Shown piece after piece: positions 45,650-53,784 of a stretch of DNA of 55,086 bases. The notes under the pieces were generated by a model. The model saw only the letters and a list, made by a program, of their open reading frames with translations, had not been told where the DNA came from and ran no database searches. The stretch's first letter is position 1; each line of letters begins with the position of its first letter. The stretch is from DASQBT01 sp049578545 (lineage in GTDB: Bacteria > Pseudomonadota > Gammaproteobacteria > Burkholderiales > Thiobacillaceae): positions 1 through 55,086 of the forward strand of contig JBAUMF010000026.1 of assembly GCA_049578545.1 (NCBI GenBank), given 5' to 3'. The translations under genes and the position numbers were made by a program.

Positions 45650-46158
45650 AGGTCACGGCCTTTATCGGCCTGGGTGCAAATCTGGACGATCCTGCCGCCC
45701 AGGTGGAACTCGCCTTTGAAGAACTGGCGCGCCTCCCGCACACCATCCTGGCTGCCCGCTCCTCTCTCTATGTTTCAGCCCCAGTGGGCTGCGATCAGCA
45801 ACCCGATTTCATCAATGCGGTCGCAAAGCTTGAAACGGGTCTTTCGCCACGTGCCCTGCTCGCCGCATTGCTGGACATTGAACACCTGCATGGCCGTGAA
45901 CGCACATTCCGCAACGCCCCGCGCACCCTTGATCTGGATTTGCTGCTTTTCGGCGATGCACTTTTTCACGAGCAGGGATTGGCGGTTCCCCACCCTCGCA
46001 TGCATGAACGTTCCTTTGTGCTTGAGCCGCTGATGGAAATTGCACCCGATCTGAACATCCCTGGTCATGGCTCATTGAGAACGCAACTCACGTGCTGTGC
46101 AGGCCAACCCATTCGCCTGTACCAGCCGGCAATTCAGCTTGCAGGTGGCGTCAAATGA
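45646..46158 (+). CDS. folK: 6-hydroxymethyl-7,8-dihydropterin pyrophosphokinase
   Basis: FolK transfers pyrophosphate from ATP to 6-hydroxymethyl-7,8-dihydropterin in folate synthesis. The 170-residue product (E. coli 159) has AFIGLGANLDDP at the start, PDFINAVAKLET and the active-site loop RTLDLDLLLFGD (about residues 92-103, with the Asp pair binding two Mg). It lies between pcnB and the deoxynucleoside kinase, overlapping both by 4 bp (ATGA), which is the usual betaproteobacterial arrangement. Confidence 0.96.
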   Translation: MKVTAFIGLGANLDDPAAQVELAFEELARLPHTILAARSSLYVSAPVGCDQQPDFINAVAKLETGLSPRALLAALLDIEHLHGRERTFRNAPRTLDLDLLLFGDALFHEQGLAVPHPRMHERSFVLEPLMEIAPDLNIPGHGSLRTQLTCCAGQPIRLYQPAIQLAGGVK

Positions 46159-46796
46159 GCCTGTCCCGCTATCGCTACATTGTGGTCGAGGGTCCAATCG
46201 GTGTAGGCAAATCCAGCCTGGCCAAACGTCTGGCCGAGCATATGGAGGCCGACACCCTGTTGGAGAATGTTGCGGACAATCCCTTCCTGCCGCGCTTCTA
46301 CCAGGACCCCAAACGTTACGCCCTGCCCACCCAGTTGCACTTTCTGTTTGACCGGGCAAGACAGGTAAAGGAGCTGGCTCAGGGAGATTTGTTCTGCAAC
46401 ACCATCATTTCGGATTTTCTGCTGGACAAGGACATGCTGTTCGCCCGTCTGAATCTGGACGATGACGAATATTCGCTTTATGAAAAGGTCTATGCTGACC
46501 TTCGTCTGCAGGCGCCGGAACCTGATCTGGTGATCTATCTGCAGGCCCCGCTTGAAGCATTGCAGGAACGTGTGAAGCGCCGAGGTATCGATTTTGAGCA
46601 GGGGATGAAATCCGAGTACCTGGGACGGCTGGCTGAATCGTACAGCGAGTTCTTCCATCGCTACGACGCCGCACCCATCCTGATGGTCAACAGCGAGAAC
46701 CTGAATTTTGTGAAGAAGCAGGGCGATTTCGATCTGTTGCTGGAACGCATGGCAAAGATGCGCGGCCCGCGCGAGTTCTTCTCCAGGGCCGCGTGA
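46155..46796 (+). CDS. Deoxynucleoside kinase
   Basis: This 213-residue P-loop kinase phosphorylates deoxyadenosine, deoxyguanosine or deoxycytidine. The P-loop VEGPIGVGKSSLA spans about residues 11-23, an EN motif (LLENVADNPFL) supplies the ribose-binding Glu, and RVKRRGIDFE forms the lid-region Arg cluster. A DxxL segment (LLDKDMLFARLNL) is family-like. The start overlaps folK (ATGA), and panB follows after 96 bp. Confidence 0.9.
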   Translation: MSLSRYRYIVVEGPIGVGKSSLAKRLAEHMEADTLLENVADNPFLPRFYQDPKRYALPTQLHFLFDRARQVKELAQGDLFCNTIISDFLLDKDMLFARLNLDDDEYSLYEKVYADLRLQAPEPDLVIYLQAPLEALQERVKRRGIDFEQGMKSEYLGRLAESYSEFFHRYDAAPILMVNSENLNFVKKQGDFDLLLERMAKMRGPREFFSRAA

Positions 46797-46892
46797 TTCT
46801 CTTGAGCAATGAGGACATGAGGGAAAGTGGATGGGCAATGTGAGGATTGTGTCTCCCTTCCGTCCTCCTGTCCTATTTGTTCAAGATTTGAA

Positions 46893-47699
46893 ATGACTGC
46901 ACCCGTCAAACCTGTCACTTTGTCCACATTCAGCGACATGCGTCAGCGCGGGGAGAAGATTGCCGCGATCACTGCCTACGATGCCGGGTTTGCCCGCCTG
47001 GCGGATGAGGCAGGCGTGGATATCGTGCTGGTTGGTGATTCACTCGGCATGGTGGTGCAGGGCCACGCGTCCACCCTGCCGGTGAAACTCTCGGAAATGA
47101 GCTACCACACCCGTTCTGCCAGTCGTGGAGTAGCGCGTGCGTTCATCATCGGTGATATGCCCTTTGCCAGTTTCCAGCAAAGTCCGCAGCAAGCCTTTGC
47201 TTCCGCTGCGCGTCTCATGGCTGCCGGCGCGCACATGGTCAAGCTGGAAGGTGGCGCGGTAATGGTCAAAACCGTCGAGTTTCTTGTACAGCGCGGCATC
47301 CCCGTGTGTGCCCACCTTGGTCTGCTGCCTCAGTCCGTCAACCAGTTGGGTGGTTACAGGGTTCAGGGGCGTGGTGAATCGGGTGCAGCTCAGTTGCTGG
47401 CGGATGCCCGGGCCATGGAAAAAGCCGGTGCGGGATTGCTGGTTCTGGAGTCCATCCCTGCGCAACTAGGCAAACACGTGACGCTGTCGATTTCGATTCC
47501 CACAATAGGCATCGGCGCCGGACCTGATTGCAGTGGCCAGGTGCTGGTGCTGCACGATGTGCTCGGGGTCTATCCTCATCCGCCCAAATTCTCCAGGAAT
47601 TTCATGGCGGATACCGGCTCGATTCAGGCTGCACTCAAGGCCTTTGTGGATGCGGTGAAAACAGGCACTTTTCCAGGGCCGGAACACTGCTTTCAATAA
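46893..47699 (+). CDS. panB: 3-methyl-2-oxobutanoate hydroxymethyltransferase
   Basis: PanB makes ketopantoate from 2-oxoisovalerate and methylene-tetrahydrofolate, the first step of pantothenate synthesis. The 268-residue product (E. coli 264) shows ITAYDAGFARLADEAG, VLVGDSLGMVVQG (metal-binding Asp49), and SIPTIGIGAGPDCSGQVLVL with HDVLGVYPHPPKF near the end. ATG 46893 is the conserved start. An ORF start 22 codons earlier is not conserved. panC follows after 3 bp. Confidence 0.97.
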   Translation: MTAPVKPVTLSTFSDMRQRGEKIAAITAYDAGFARLADEAGVDIVLVGDSLGMVVQGHASTLPVKLSEMSYHTRSASRGVARAFIIGDMPFASFQQSPQQAFASAARLMAAGAHMVKLEGGAVMVKTVEFLVQRGIPVCAHLGLLPQSVNQLGGYRVQGRGESGAAQLLADARAMEKAGAGLLVLESIPAQLGKHVTLSISIPTIGIGAGPDCSGQVLVLHDVLGVYPHPPKFSRNFMADTGSIQAALKAFVDAVKTGTFPGPEHCFQ

Positions 47700-47702
47700 T
47701 TC

Positions 47703-48545
47703 ATGGAGCTCGTCTCAACCGCTGCCGAGCTTCGAACTGCCTTGTCGGGGCAGAAAGCTTGCGCATTCGTCCCCACCATGGGCAACCTGCATGAGGGGCA
47801 TCTGTCACTGGTCAAGCAGGCCCGAAACTCTGGCTTTCCCGTCGTAGTAAGCGTTTTTGTCAATCCACTGCAATTTGCTGCCGGCGAGGACTTTGAGCGT
47901 TACCCGCGAACACTCGGCGCCGATTGCGCACTGGTGGATGGCCATGCGGACATCGTCTTTGCCCCGTCAGAAAAAGAAATATACCCGGCAGCGCAGCAGT
48001 TCTATGTGATTCCGCCGCGTGAACTGGAAAACGATCTGTGCGGCGCGTTTCGCCCCGGTCACTTTCGCGGCGTGGCGACCGTGGTGATGAAGCTTTTCAA
48101 TCTCGTGCGGCCAAGCGTAGCCCTGTTCGGCAAAAAGGATTATCAGCAACTGGTTGTCATCCGGCAGATGACCACCCAGTTCAATCTCCCTATTGAAATC
48201 CGCGGTGGAGAAACGATTCGGGCTGAAGACGGGCTCGCTCTCTCCTCCCGCAATGGCTATCTCAGCGTTGAGCAACGCAGGGAAGCACCCCGTCTTTTCC
48301 AGACCTTGAATGATCTGAAAGCGCAGCTTGAAGCCGGCAACCACGATTTCCCTTCTCTGGAATCGGCAGGATGTGAAGCACTCAAGGCAGCCGGCTGGAA
48401 AGTCGACTACGTGGCAATACGGCGTCCTGATCTGTCACGCCCCACTGCGACAGCCGACAAATTCGTCATTTTGGCTGCAGCCTACCTGGGCAAAACCCGG
48501 CTCATTGACAACCTTGAATTGGGTTATAATTTAAGCCTTTCCTGA
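47703..48545 (+). CDS. panC: Pantoate-beta-alanine ligase (pantothenate synthetase)
   Basis: PanC joins pantoate and beta-alanine with ATP. The 280-residue product (E. coli 283) has the HIGH-type VPTMGNLHEGHLSLV (about residues 21-35), FVNPLQFAAGEDFERYPRT, LFGKKDYQQLVVIRQM (KDxQQ, about 140-155) and LALSSRNGYLS (KMSKS-equivalent). panB ends 3 bp upstream and panD starts 16 bp downstream, so all three are one pantothenate unit, with a possible internal promoter in the 3' end of this gene. Confidence 0.97.
   Translation: MELVSTAAELRTALSGQKACAFVPTMGNLHEGHLSLVKQARNSGFPVVVSVFVNPLQFAAGEDFERYPRTLGADCALVDGHADIVFAPSEKEIYPAAQQFYVIPPRELENDLCGAFRPGHFRGVATVVMKLFNLVRPSVALFGKKDYQQLVVIRQMTTQFNLPIEIRGGETIRAEDGLALSSRNGYLSVEQRREAPRLFQTLNDLKAQLEAGNHDFPSLESAGCEALKAAGWKVDYVAIRRPDLSRPTATADKFVILAAAYLGKTRLIDNLELGYNLSLS
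48505..48530 (+). promoter_or_regulatory. Candidate panD promoter inside panC
   Basis: The 3' end of panC contains a perfect TTGACA (48505-48510) and a perfect TATAAT (48525-48530) separated by 14 bp, shorter than the usual 16-18. It could allow panD to be expressed separately. Spacing makes activity uncertain. Confidence 0.4.
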
Positions 48546-48561
48546 TATAGGAGCACCGCTC

Positions 48562-48942
48562 ATGCAGAGGTCGATGCTCAAATCCAAGCTGCACAGGGCA
48601 AGGGTCACCCATTCCGAGCTTCACTACGAAGGCTCCTGCGCGATCGACTTGAACCTGCTGGAAGCTGCCGACATACACGAATACGAACAAATCCAGATAT
48701 ACAACGTTACCAATGGCAAGCGCTTCACTACCTATGCCATCGGTGCAGAGCGTAATTCGGGTGTCATTTCAGTCAATGGCGCGGCGGCGCACAAGGCACG
48801 CCCCGGCGACATCATTATCATCGCCACCTATGGGATATACAGCGAACTGGAACTGGCCCGCTATAACCCGAATCTGGTATACGTGGACGAACAGAATCGG
48901 ATCATTGACCAGCGCATTGCCATTCCCGTGCAAGCAGCCTGA
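48562..48942 (+). CDS. panD: Aspartate 1-decarboxylase proenzyme
   Basis: PanD decarboxylates aspartate to beta-alanine for pantothenate. The 126-residue proenzyme matches E. coli exactly in length. The self-cleavage site is Gly24-Ser25 (LHYEGSCAID), creating the pyruvoyl group on Ser25. The rest of the double-psi barrel, ITNGKR-like YNVTNGKRFTTYAI and ARPGDIIIIATYG, is intact. An AGGAG lies before the ATG. The pan unit ends in a strong terminator 22 bp after the stop. Confidence 0.98.
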   Translation: MQRSMLKSKLHRARVTHSELHYEGSCAIDLNLLEAADIHEYEQIQIYNVTNGKRFTTYAIGAERNSGVISVNGAAAHKARPGDIIIIATYGIYSELELARYNPNLVYVDEQNRIIDQRIAIPVQAA

Positions 48943-48963
48943 ACTTCTCTGGTCACCAGCAAC

Positions 48964-48990
48964 AAAAAAGCCGGCATTGCCGGCTTTTTT
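48964..48990. terminator. Bidirectional intrinsic terminator
   Basis: A perfect GCCGGC / GCCGGC stem (48970-48975, 48979-48984, 3-nt loop) is flanked by six A and six T. It ends the panBCD unit and also, reading the other strand, the OmpA-family gene that stops at 49009. Confidence 0.95.
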
Positions 48991-49008
48991 GATCCACGTG
49001 GGCCCTGA

Positions 49009-50502
49009 CTACTTGGCAGGGACGACTTCGATTTCAACACGACGGTTAGGCTGCAGGCAGGCGACCAATTCAGCCTTGGGCAGCTTCATGTCGCAATCCT
49101 TTACCGGCTGGGTGTCACCCTTGCCCGCTGTGATGAACTTGGCTGCCTTTACCCCTTTGGACTTGAGGTAATCTGCGACCGAACGTGCGCGAGCCAGGGA
49201 CAGTTTCATGTTGTAGGAAGCCTTGCCGGTCTTGTCCGCGTGGCCCGTAACCCTGATCGTGTCGATCTTGCCAGCTGCCTTGATCTTGTCCGCCAGCTCA
49301 TTCAGGCCCTTCTTGCCTTCAGCCGTCAGGTCACGGGTAGATGCCTTGCCGGACCTGAACAGCGCATCACCCGACAGTGTCATCTTGGCCGGCGCGCCAG
49401 CCGGGAAGAATGAGGGAGCCGCCGGCGCAGCCTGGGCATTTGCCAGGGATGGGGCAGGTGCGCCAAACGGGAATATCGAGGGGAGCGAGGGAGCCGCGGG
49501 CGCTGGTGCACCCTGCGCATTTGCAAGATAGGGATTGGGCCCCGGACCGAAACCAGGGATGGGCAAACCCGATGCGTAGATGCTCGGAGCAGGCGTTCCG
49601 CCAGCCGTGCCGGTCAAGGATGGCATCATGCCGCCAAAACCGCCAAACATGTTCAGCATGTTGGCCCAGGTGGACGGATCCATCACGTTGATGGGCAGGG
49701 TGATTGGAGCGGCGGGACCAAACGGCACCACAGAGGCGGTGGGGTTCATGAAGCTGGTCCAGTTGCTGCCAAGCAGGGACGGATTGATAAAGGCTCCCAT
49801 CCAGCTGCCGTATAATTGAGGATTAAAGGGAGCGAACATGAGGCTCATGGCACGGGGATCGGTCGGTGCCATCATCCATTTCATGTACATGTTCGGGTTC
49901 AGCATGTTCATACCACTCTGCAACACTCTGGGGTCCAGGGGCAACATCATCCACCGCATCATCTTGTTGGGATCAGATAATGCCCAAAGTGAGCGTGCAT
50001 AGAAACCCGGGTCCATCATGCCAGCGGTCCAGCGCAGGTAGATCGAAGGATCCATCATGAATGGCAAATAGTTATTGACTACGCCCGGCTGCATGCCACT
50101 TTGTGCCATGTGCAGCCAGTTGCCGGGTTCCATCATCATGGGAATGGCAGCCGCCGTCGTATTGGGATCGGTCATTGCAGCCAGCCACGCCTCGAAGGTC
50201 TTCGGATCCTTGAACGCGGAAGCGTTCTGGGTGAAATCACCCATGCGGCTCAACCACTGCTCAGGGGTTTGAGGGGTCTGTCCGGCAGGCACTTCCACCA
50301 TGTTGGCCGTATAACCGCCTGTCGCGGTGTTGGACGCAACCGGGTAGATCGCCTTTGCGGACTCAGCTTCCTTCTTGGCTTTGGCCGGCGCAGCTGCAAC
50401 GGCTTTGGCCTTTTTGGTTTTGCTGGCTTTCTTGTTTGCTGCCAGGGCAGGAGAAGACGCCAGCACCACGGCCAACATAAGACTCAGATATTTGATTTGC
50501 AT
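49009..50502 (-). CDS. OmpA-family protein with Met/aromatic 13-residue tandem repeats
   Basis: This 497-residue envelope protein has a signal peptide (MQIKYLSLMLAVVLASSPALA), a Lys/Ala-rich linker (about 22-52), a repeat region, a Pro/Ala/Gly-rich linker, and a C-terminal OmpA peptidoglycan-binding domain (about 385-497) with VTGHADKTG (binding Asp), LARARSVADYL and PNRRVEIEV (binding Arg). Residues 99-254 carry thirteen (D/N/E/Q)P pairs: ten of the twelve steps are exactly 13 residues and two are 12, with Tyr/Trp near unit positions 5 and 8 and Met or Leu before the pair. No family with this repeat is known to me. ATG 50502 has GGAG upstream. Confidence 0.85.
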   Translation of the reverse strand: MQIKYLSLMLAVVLASSPALAANKKASKTKKAKAVAAAPAKAKKEAESAKAIYPVASNTATGGYTANMVEVPAGQTPQTPEQWLSRMGDFTQNASAFKDPKTFEAWLAAMTDPNTTAAAIPMMMEPGNWLHMAQSGMQPGVVNNYLPFMMDPSIYLRWTAGMMDPGFYARSLWALSDPNKMMRWMMLPLDPRVLQSGMNMLNPNMYMKWMMAPTDPRAMSLMFAPFNPQLYGSWMGAFINPSLLGSNWTSFMNPTASVVPFGPAAPITLPINVMDPSTWANMLNMFGGFGGMMPSLTGTAGGTPAPSIYASGLPIPGFGPGPNPYLANAQGAPAPAAPSLPSIFPFGAPAPSLANAQAAPAAPSFFPAGAPAKMTLSGDALFRSGKASTRDLTAEGKKGLNELADKIKAAGKIDTIRVTGHADKTGKASYNMKLSLARARSVADYLKSKGVKAAKFITAGKGDTQPVKDCDMKLPKAELVACLQPNRRVEIEVVPAK

Positions 50503-50646
50503 GATAAGAACACTCCGAACAGGACTGGAATTCTGGTGTCGTCTAACCCATCGGCAGGACGATGAAACAGGTAAAGCAGCGATCAATGACCAATTATATT
50601 CGTAATATTCTTATATTGCGATATGGCATCAAGACGAGTGTCAGTA

Positions 50647-50667
50647 ATTTGCGACGTTGTCGCAAAT
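50647..50667. promoter_or_regulatory. 21-bp perfect palindrome upstream of the OmpA-family gene
   Basis: Nine-bp arms ATTTGCGAC and GTCGCAAAT are separated by GTT. The element sits 145 bp upstream of the OmpA-family start, at the edge of an AT-rich stretch containing a minus-strand TATAAT (complement of 50593-50598). A dimeric repressor or activator site is likely; the regulator is unknown. Confidence 0.5.
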
Positions 50668-50823
50668 ACCACACATAAATCCCAGAATTAGACCCCCTGC
50701 TCATCATAGAGAATCTGGGTGACCTCAAGTGTATTCATCTCATCAGGGTGGTGCGGGAGGGGGCTTCGAATAACTGGCGCAATCGCTTGAGCTGTATGGC
50801 TTTGCCAGATTATGCCAGCAGAT

Positions 50824-50846
50824 ATACCATCATAAATACCATCATA
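50824..50846. repeat. Tandem 11-bp direct repeat
   Basis: ATACCATCATA occurs twice (50824-50834 and 50836-50846) with a 12-bp period. Downstream, inverted 7-bp arms TCGTGAC (50867-50873) and GTCACGA (50911-50917) precede the T5orf172 gene. These may be operator sites. Apart from the palindrome and these repeats, the 538-bp gap 50503-51040 has no gene I can support. Confidence 0.4.
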
Positions 50847-51040
50847 GTCTAAATGCTAGTCGTTCCTCGTGACAGGTTATCGGCAACAGTCAGCCATAAA
50901 AAACTTTCGGGTCACGATATGGCGTCCAGCCGTAGAAAGTGCGATTGCAGCCGATTCTATGATTTCGTTTGTCTTGCAGGCTTACCTGACGGGGAGCCAT
51001 CCATTACACTCAAACATAGCTTTTCTGAGGGTAGGCTGGG

Positions 51041-52795
51041 ATGGACGACGACGACAAGCTTAACAGCGAAGACCGCAAAACCCGGCTGCGTGGCATGCAG
51101 CGGCACGCACGGCCGCGCAAGGGGACTCCCGCATACAAGCAACGCGAAGACTTGTTCCAGCGTATCTGGAACAGCCCTGCCCAGCGCGCCAAAATAAAGG
51201 AAATGCACCAAAAGGCGGAAGCCTCCATCCGGGCGCAGCAAGAGTCTGGGGCTGGCTATTCTTCCGATATAGCGTTGCGCGAATTGCAGATTGAGTACAA
51301 CCAGCGTCTACGCCGACACGGCTCAACTTACTTTCCTACCAGCTACGACATTGCTGAGGCATTCTTCTGGAACAGCAAGGCGTTTGCGGGTTTGCTCTTG
51401 TTGCCGGAAACAGACTACCTCATCAGCCTGACCGATTTTCTTGACTACATAACGTCCCCTGACGCTCCACCCGTCAACCTGGATGCCGCCGCCTCGGTCG
51501 AACCTGGTCAGATCATCAACGTCAATTCGCTCGACACCCCCGGAACCTTACTTCTTGGTGCCGACGACGGCCACAGCTTCTCCATTCTAGGGGCAAGTTA
51601 TGTACGCCGTGGCGACGAGCTATCCATGCTGATGGTGGTCGGTGAGCAATTCCCCCATGACGAACTGCAGGAACTCAAGGACCGTGCTACCGAGCCTTAC
51701 TTGCCGATGCCGCATAAGCCCGACATGCCGAAGTTGAACACCCAAGATAGCCGTGTAGTGTTTGTTGATGCCGAAAAGCATTTGGTTCGTGATTTGGTGC
51801 TGTGTCGTTTCAACCTCAAGACGAAGCAATTGGATGCGCGCTGCCTGATGCGCGACATGTACAACCGCTACGCCGTGCTTACCGACATCGCCGAGACCTT
51901 GGTGTTGCGCGACAGCGAAGCCATGGCTGAGCGTATGGGCGCGCAGTTGGACAAGGCGTCGGTCATATGGGAGGCCGCTAAGACTTTGCTGTTGCTCCCG
52001 TCTTATCTCGCTGCACGCATCACGGTGCAAAGGGTGGAACAGCGGACCACCAAGCTTGGCCTTCAATTGCAGAACTCGCTCAAGGCCAAGCGCGCGATGG
52101 CACCTGCGCTGCCCGAGGCGAAGGTTCTATTCCGGCGCATTTCCGCCGTGCGTGTGGCGAACCCCAGTGCGCCACAGCAGCTGGCCGGACGCAGCTATAC
52201 CCCACCCTTGTTTCAGGTGCAGGTATCAGGCGGATGGCGCGTGTTTGCCAATCCAGACCAACAAGGTCACGACGCGGACGGCAATTCTGTACTGGGTAGG
52301 ACCTGGGTACGCAGCCATGTCCGGCACAAGGACAAATCGACGACACCTGGGCCCAAGGTCGTTTACATCAAGTCATCACTTTCGCTGGCGCGGCGGAAAC
52401 TAGAGCAATACCGTGAGCGAATGGCACATAGCCCAAGTCAGTCGGAAGTGCCTAGGCCATTGGTCCCGGCTGTTACGACATCAGATGATGCGGTGATGGC
52501 GGGTGCGTACGTTTATGTCATGCGCTGTCCAGCGCACGGACGTGACATATACAAGGTCGGCTATACGGACCGCGACCCTGAACAGCGAGCCCGTGAGCTT
52601 TCCGGCAGGACCGCAGCCCCTACGCCTTTCCTGGTAGTGCAAGCCTGGGCCGTCACCGAGGGTCATCAAGCTGAGCAAGCTGGGCATCAGGCACTTGAAG
52701 CTTACCGTCTGGACAGCAGCAGGGAGTTTTTCCAGGCGGGATACTCTACGTTGCGCAGTGCTCTGGAGTCCGCTATCCAGCCTTGGGTGTTGTAG
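51041..52795 (+). CDS. Protein with C-terminal T5orf172/MUG113 GIY-YIG-like nuclease domain
   Basis: This 584-residue protein ends in a domain (about residues 486-580) with the features of T5orf172/MUG113, a GIY-YIG relative: AYVYVMRCPAHG, YKVGYTDRDPEQRARELSG (the YIG-like strand and the helix with the catalytic Arg), and EAYRLDSSREFFQAG. The first ~480 residues are soluble, mixed helix/strand, with a highly charged Arg/Lys start (RTRLRGMQRHARPRKG-like, residues 13-29) and no recognised domain. Other T5orf172 proteins, such as SNIPE, act in phage defence; the N-terminal half here differs from SNIPE's DUF4041. It is transcribed toward the mobile-element operon. A GAGGG lies upstream of the ATG. 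Confidence 0.75.
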   Translation: MDDDDKLNSEDRKTRLRGMQRHARPRKGTPAYKQREDLFQRIWNSPAQRAKIKEMHQKAEASIRAQQESGAGYSSDIALRELQIEYNQRLRRHGSTYFPTSYDIAEAFFWNSKAFAGLLLLPETDYLISLTDFLDYITSPDAPPVNLDAAASVEPGQIINVNSLDTPGTLLLGADDGHSFSILGASYVRRGDELSMLMVVGEQFPHDELQELKDRATEPYLPMPHKPDMPKLNTQDSRVVFVDAEKHLVRDLVLCRFNLKTKQLDARCLMRDMYNRYAVLTDIAETLVLRDSEAMAERMGAQLDKASVIWEAAKTLLLLPSYLAARITVQRVEQRTTKLGLQLQNSLKAKRAMAPALPEAKVLFRRISAVRVANPSAPQQLAGRSYTPPLFQVQVSGGWRVFANPDQQGHDADGNSVLGRTWVRSHVRHKDKSTTPGPKVVYIKSSLSLARRKLEQYRERMAHSPSQSEVPRPLVPAVTTSDDAVMAGAYVYVMRCPAHGRDIYKVGYTDRDPEQRARELSGRTAAPTPFLVVQAWAVTEGHQAEQAGHQALEAYRLDSSREFFQAGYSTLRSALESAIQPWVL

Positions 52796-53017
52796 CATGA
52801 TAGTTGGCAGGCTCGCATGCTTTGCCCCGAGTACAGGACATAGCGGCAATATCCTCCATCATCCTTTCACGGCCAAATCGAATGCCCGCAAGGCCATTCA
52901 CCTGATTTTCAAATTTGCCGCAAAAAATTTCAAACGATGGGGTTCGGACCATCCGGTTCTTTCTAAGACATCCCACCTGCCATAACACGGTCATGACCAT
53001 GCCATTATCCGAATGAT

Positions 53018-53539
53018 TCAGTCTTCCCCCACCCCCGCGCCTACCGTCAGTTCTTGAATTTCTTCAGGGGTCAATTCCCTCACGACCAGTTCCGGTAGCT
53101 CATCCCGCTCATCTTCAATCTTTTCCGCCCCCAGTGAATGGCGGATCGTGTCGGACGTGTTCTTGAGCGCGGTGGAGTACGCGGCAGCAGCCCGCATCAC
53201 GAGCGCCGCTTCTTGGGGCGTCGTTGCCTTCAGATGCGCTGATGCTTCAATCATGATGGCCCGCAGGTGGTTGGAGTGGGCCAAGTCATCGCTTATCAGC
53301 TTCGCCGCTTCTTCACGTATCACTGGGCTTGAAGTCACAAGCTGGAACAGTTCATCTCGCGCCTGCTGAATGACTTCATCCTTCAGGCTGCCCTTCTTTG
53401 CGCCGTGAGCAGCCAGGTGCCGATGCACGGTTCTGACGCTCAAATTCAGCTTCTGGCTGATCGCAAGCACGGTGTAGCCCGCCTCTCTCAAGGCCAGTAT
53501 TTCCATCACTTGCTTCGGAGTCGCGGATCTTTTCTTCAT
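53018..53539 (-). CDS. HTH protein, small-terminase-like
   Basis: This 173-residue protein begins with a helix-turn-helix of the Hin/Mu-type (PKQVMEILALREAGYTVLAI, then LNLSVRTVHRHLAAHG; about residues 7-46), followed by a long, acidic, helical region. The layout, an HTH plus oligomerising helices, is like that of phage small terminase subunits, but there is no large terminase here. It is the last gene of an overlapping minus-strand operon; its ATG overlaps the stop of the preceding gene by 4 bp. A transcriptional regulator is an alternative. Confidence 0.6.
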   Translation of the reverse strand: MKKRSATPKQVMEILALREAGYTVLAISQKLNLSVRTVHRHLAAHGAKKGSLKDEVIQQARDELFQLVTSSPVIREEAAKLISDDLAHSNHLRAIMIEASAHLKATTPQEAALVMRAAAAYSTALKNTSDTIRHSLGAEKIEDERDELPELVVRELTPEEIQELTVGAGVGED

Positions 53540-53784
53540 GCTGGCCTATCTTCATGATGATCTTCTGTGCCAAGCAAGATTCTGCCCAGTTCCCGAGCCT
53601 TGTCTGCGGGCAGACCGATGCTGTGATTTCCGACCTCTCTGCCCCGGTAATACTTGCTGATGTAGACATACCCGCTGCCAGCAGCGCCCAATGCCTTCTT
53701 CGGTGGGTCTTCTTCAAACAGTACTTCTATCCACCAGTCGCCACCCTTGATAACTCCAAGCGTATTTTCAAGCAGCTTGTTCAT
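53536..53784 (-). CDS. Small hypothetical protein of the mobile-element operon
   Basis: This 82-residue acidic protein contains GDWWIEVLFEEDPPKKALG, SGYVYISKYYRGREVGNHS and LPADKARELGRILLG. No family is recognised. Its start was placed at ATG 53784, which has AAGGA 5 nt upstream and lies inside the 3' end of the winged-helix gene (17-bp overlap). Its stop overlaps the start of the HTH gene. Confidence 0.6.
   Translation of the reverse strand: MNKLLENTLGVIKGGDWWIEVLFEEDPPKKALGAAGSGYVYISKYYRGREVGNHSIGLPADKARELGRILLGTEDHHEDRPA

Noticed and set aside
50587..50850. A minus-strand open frame (about 50 codons) ending in MNTLEVTQILYDEQGV
   Set aside because: It has no start codon upstream except an internal ATG, and the C-terminal segment is too short to name. 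It may be part of a decayed gene, but nothing supports a product.
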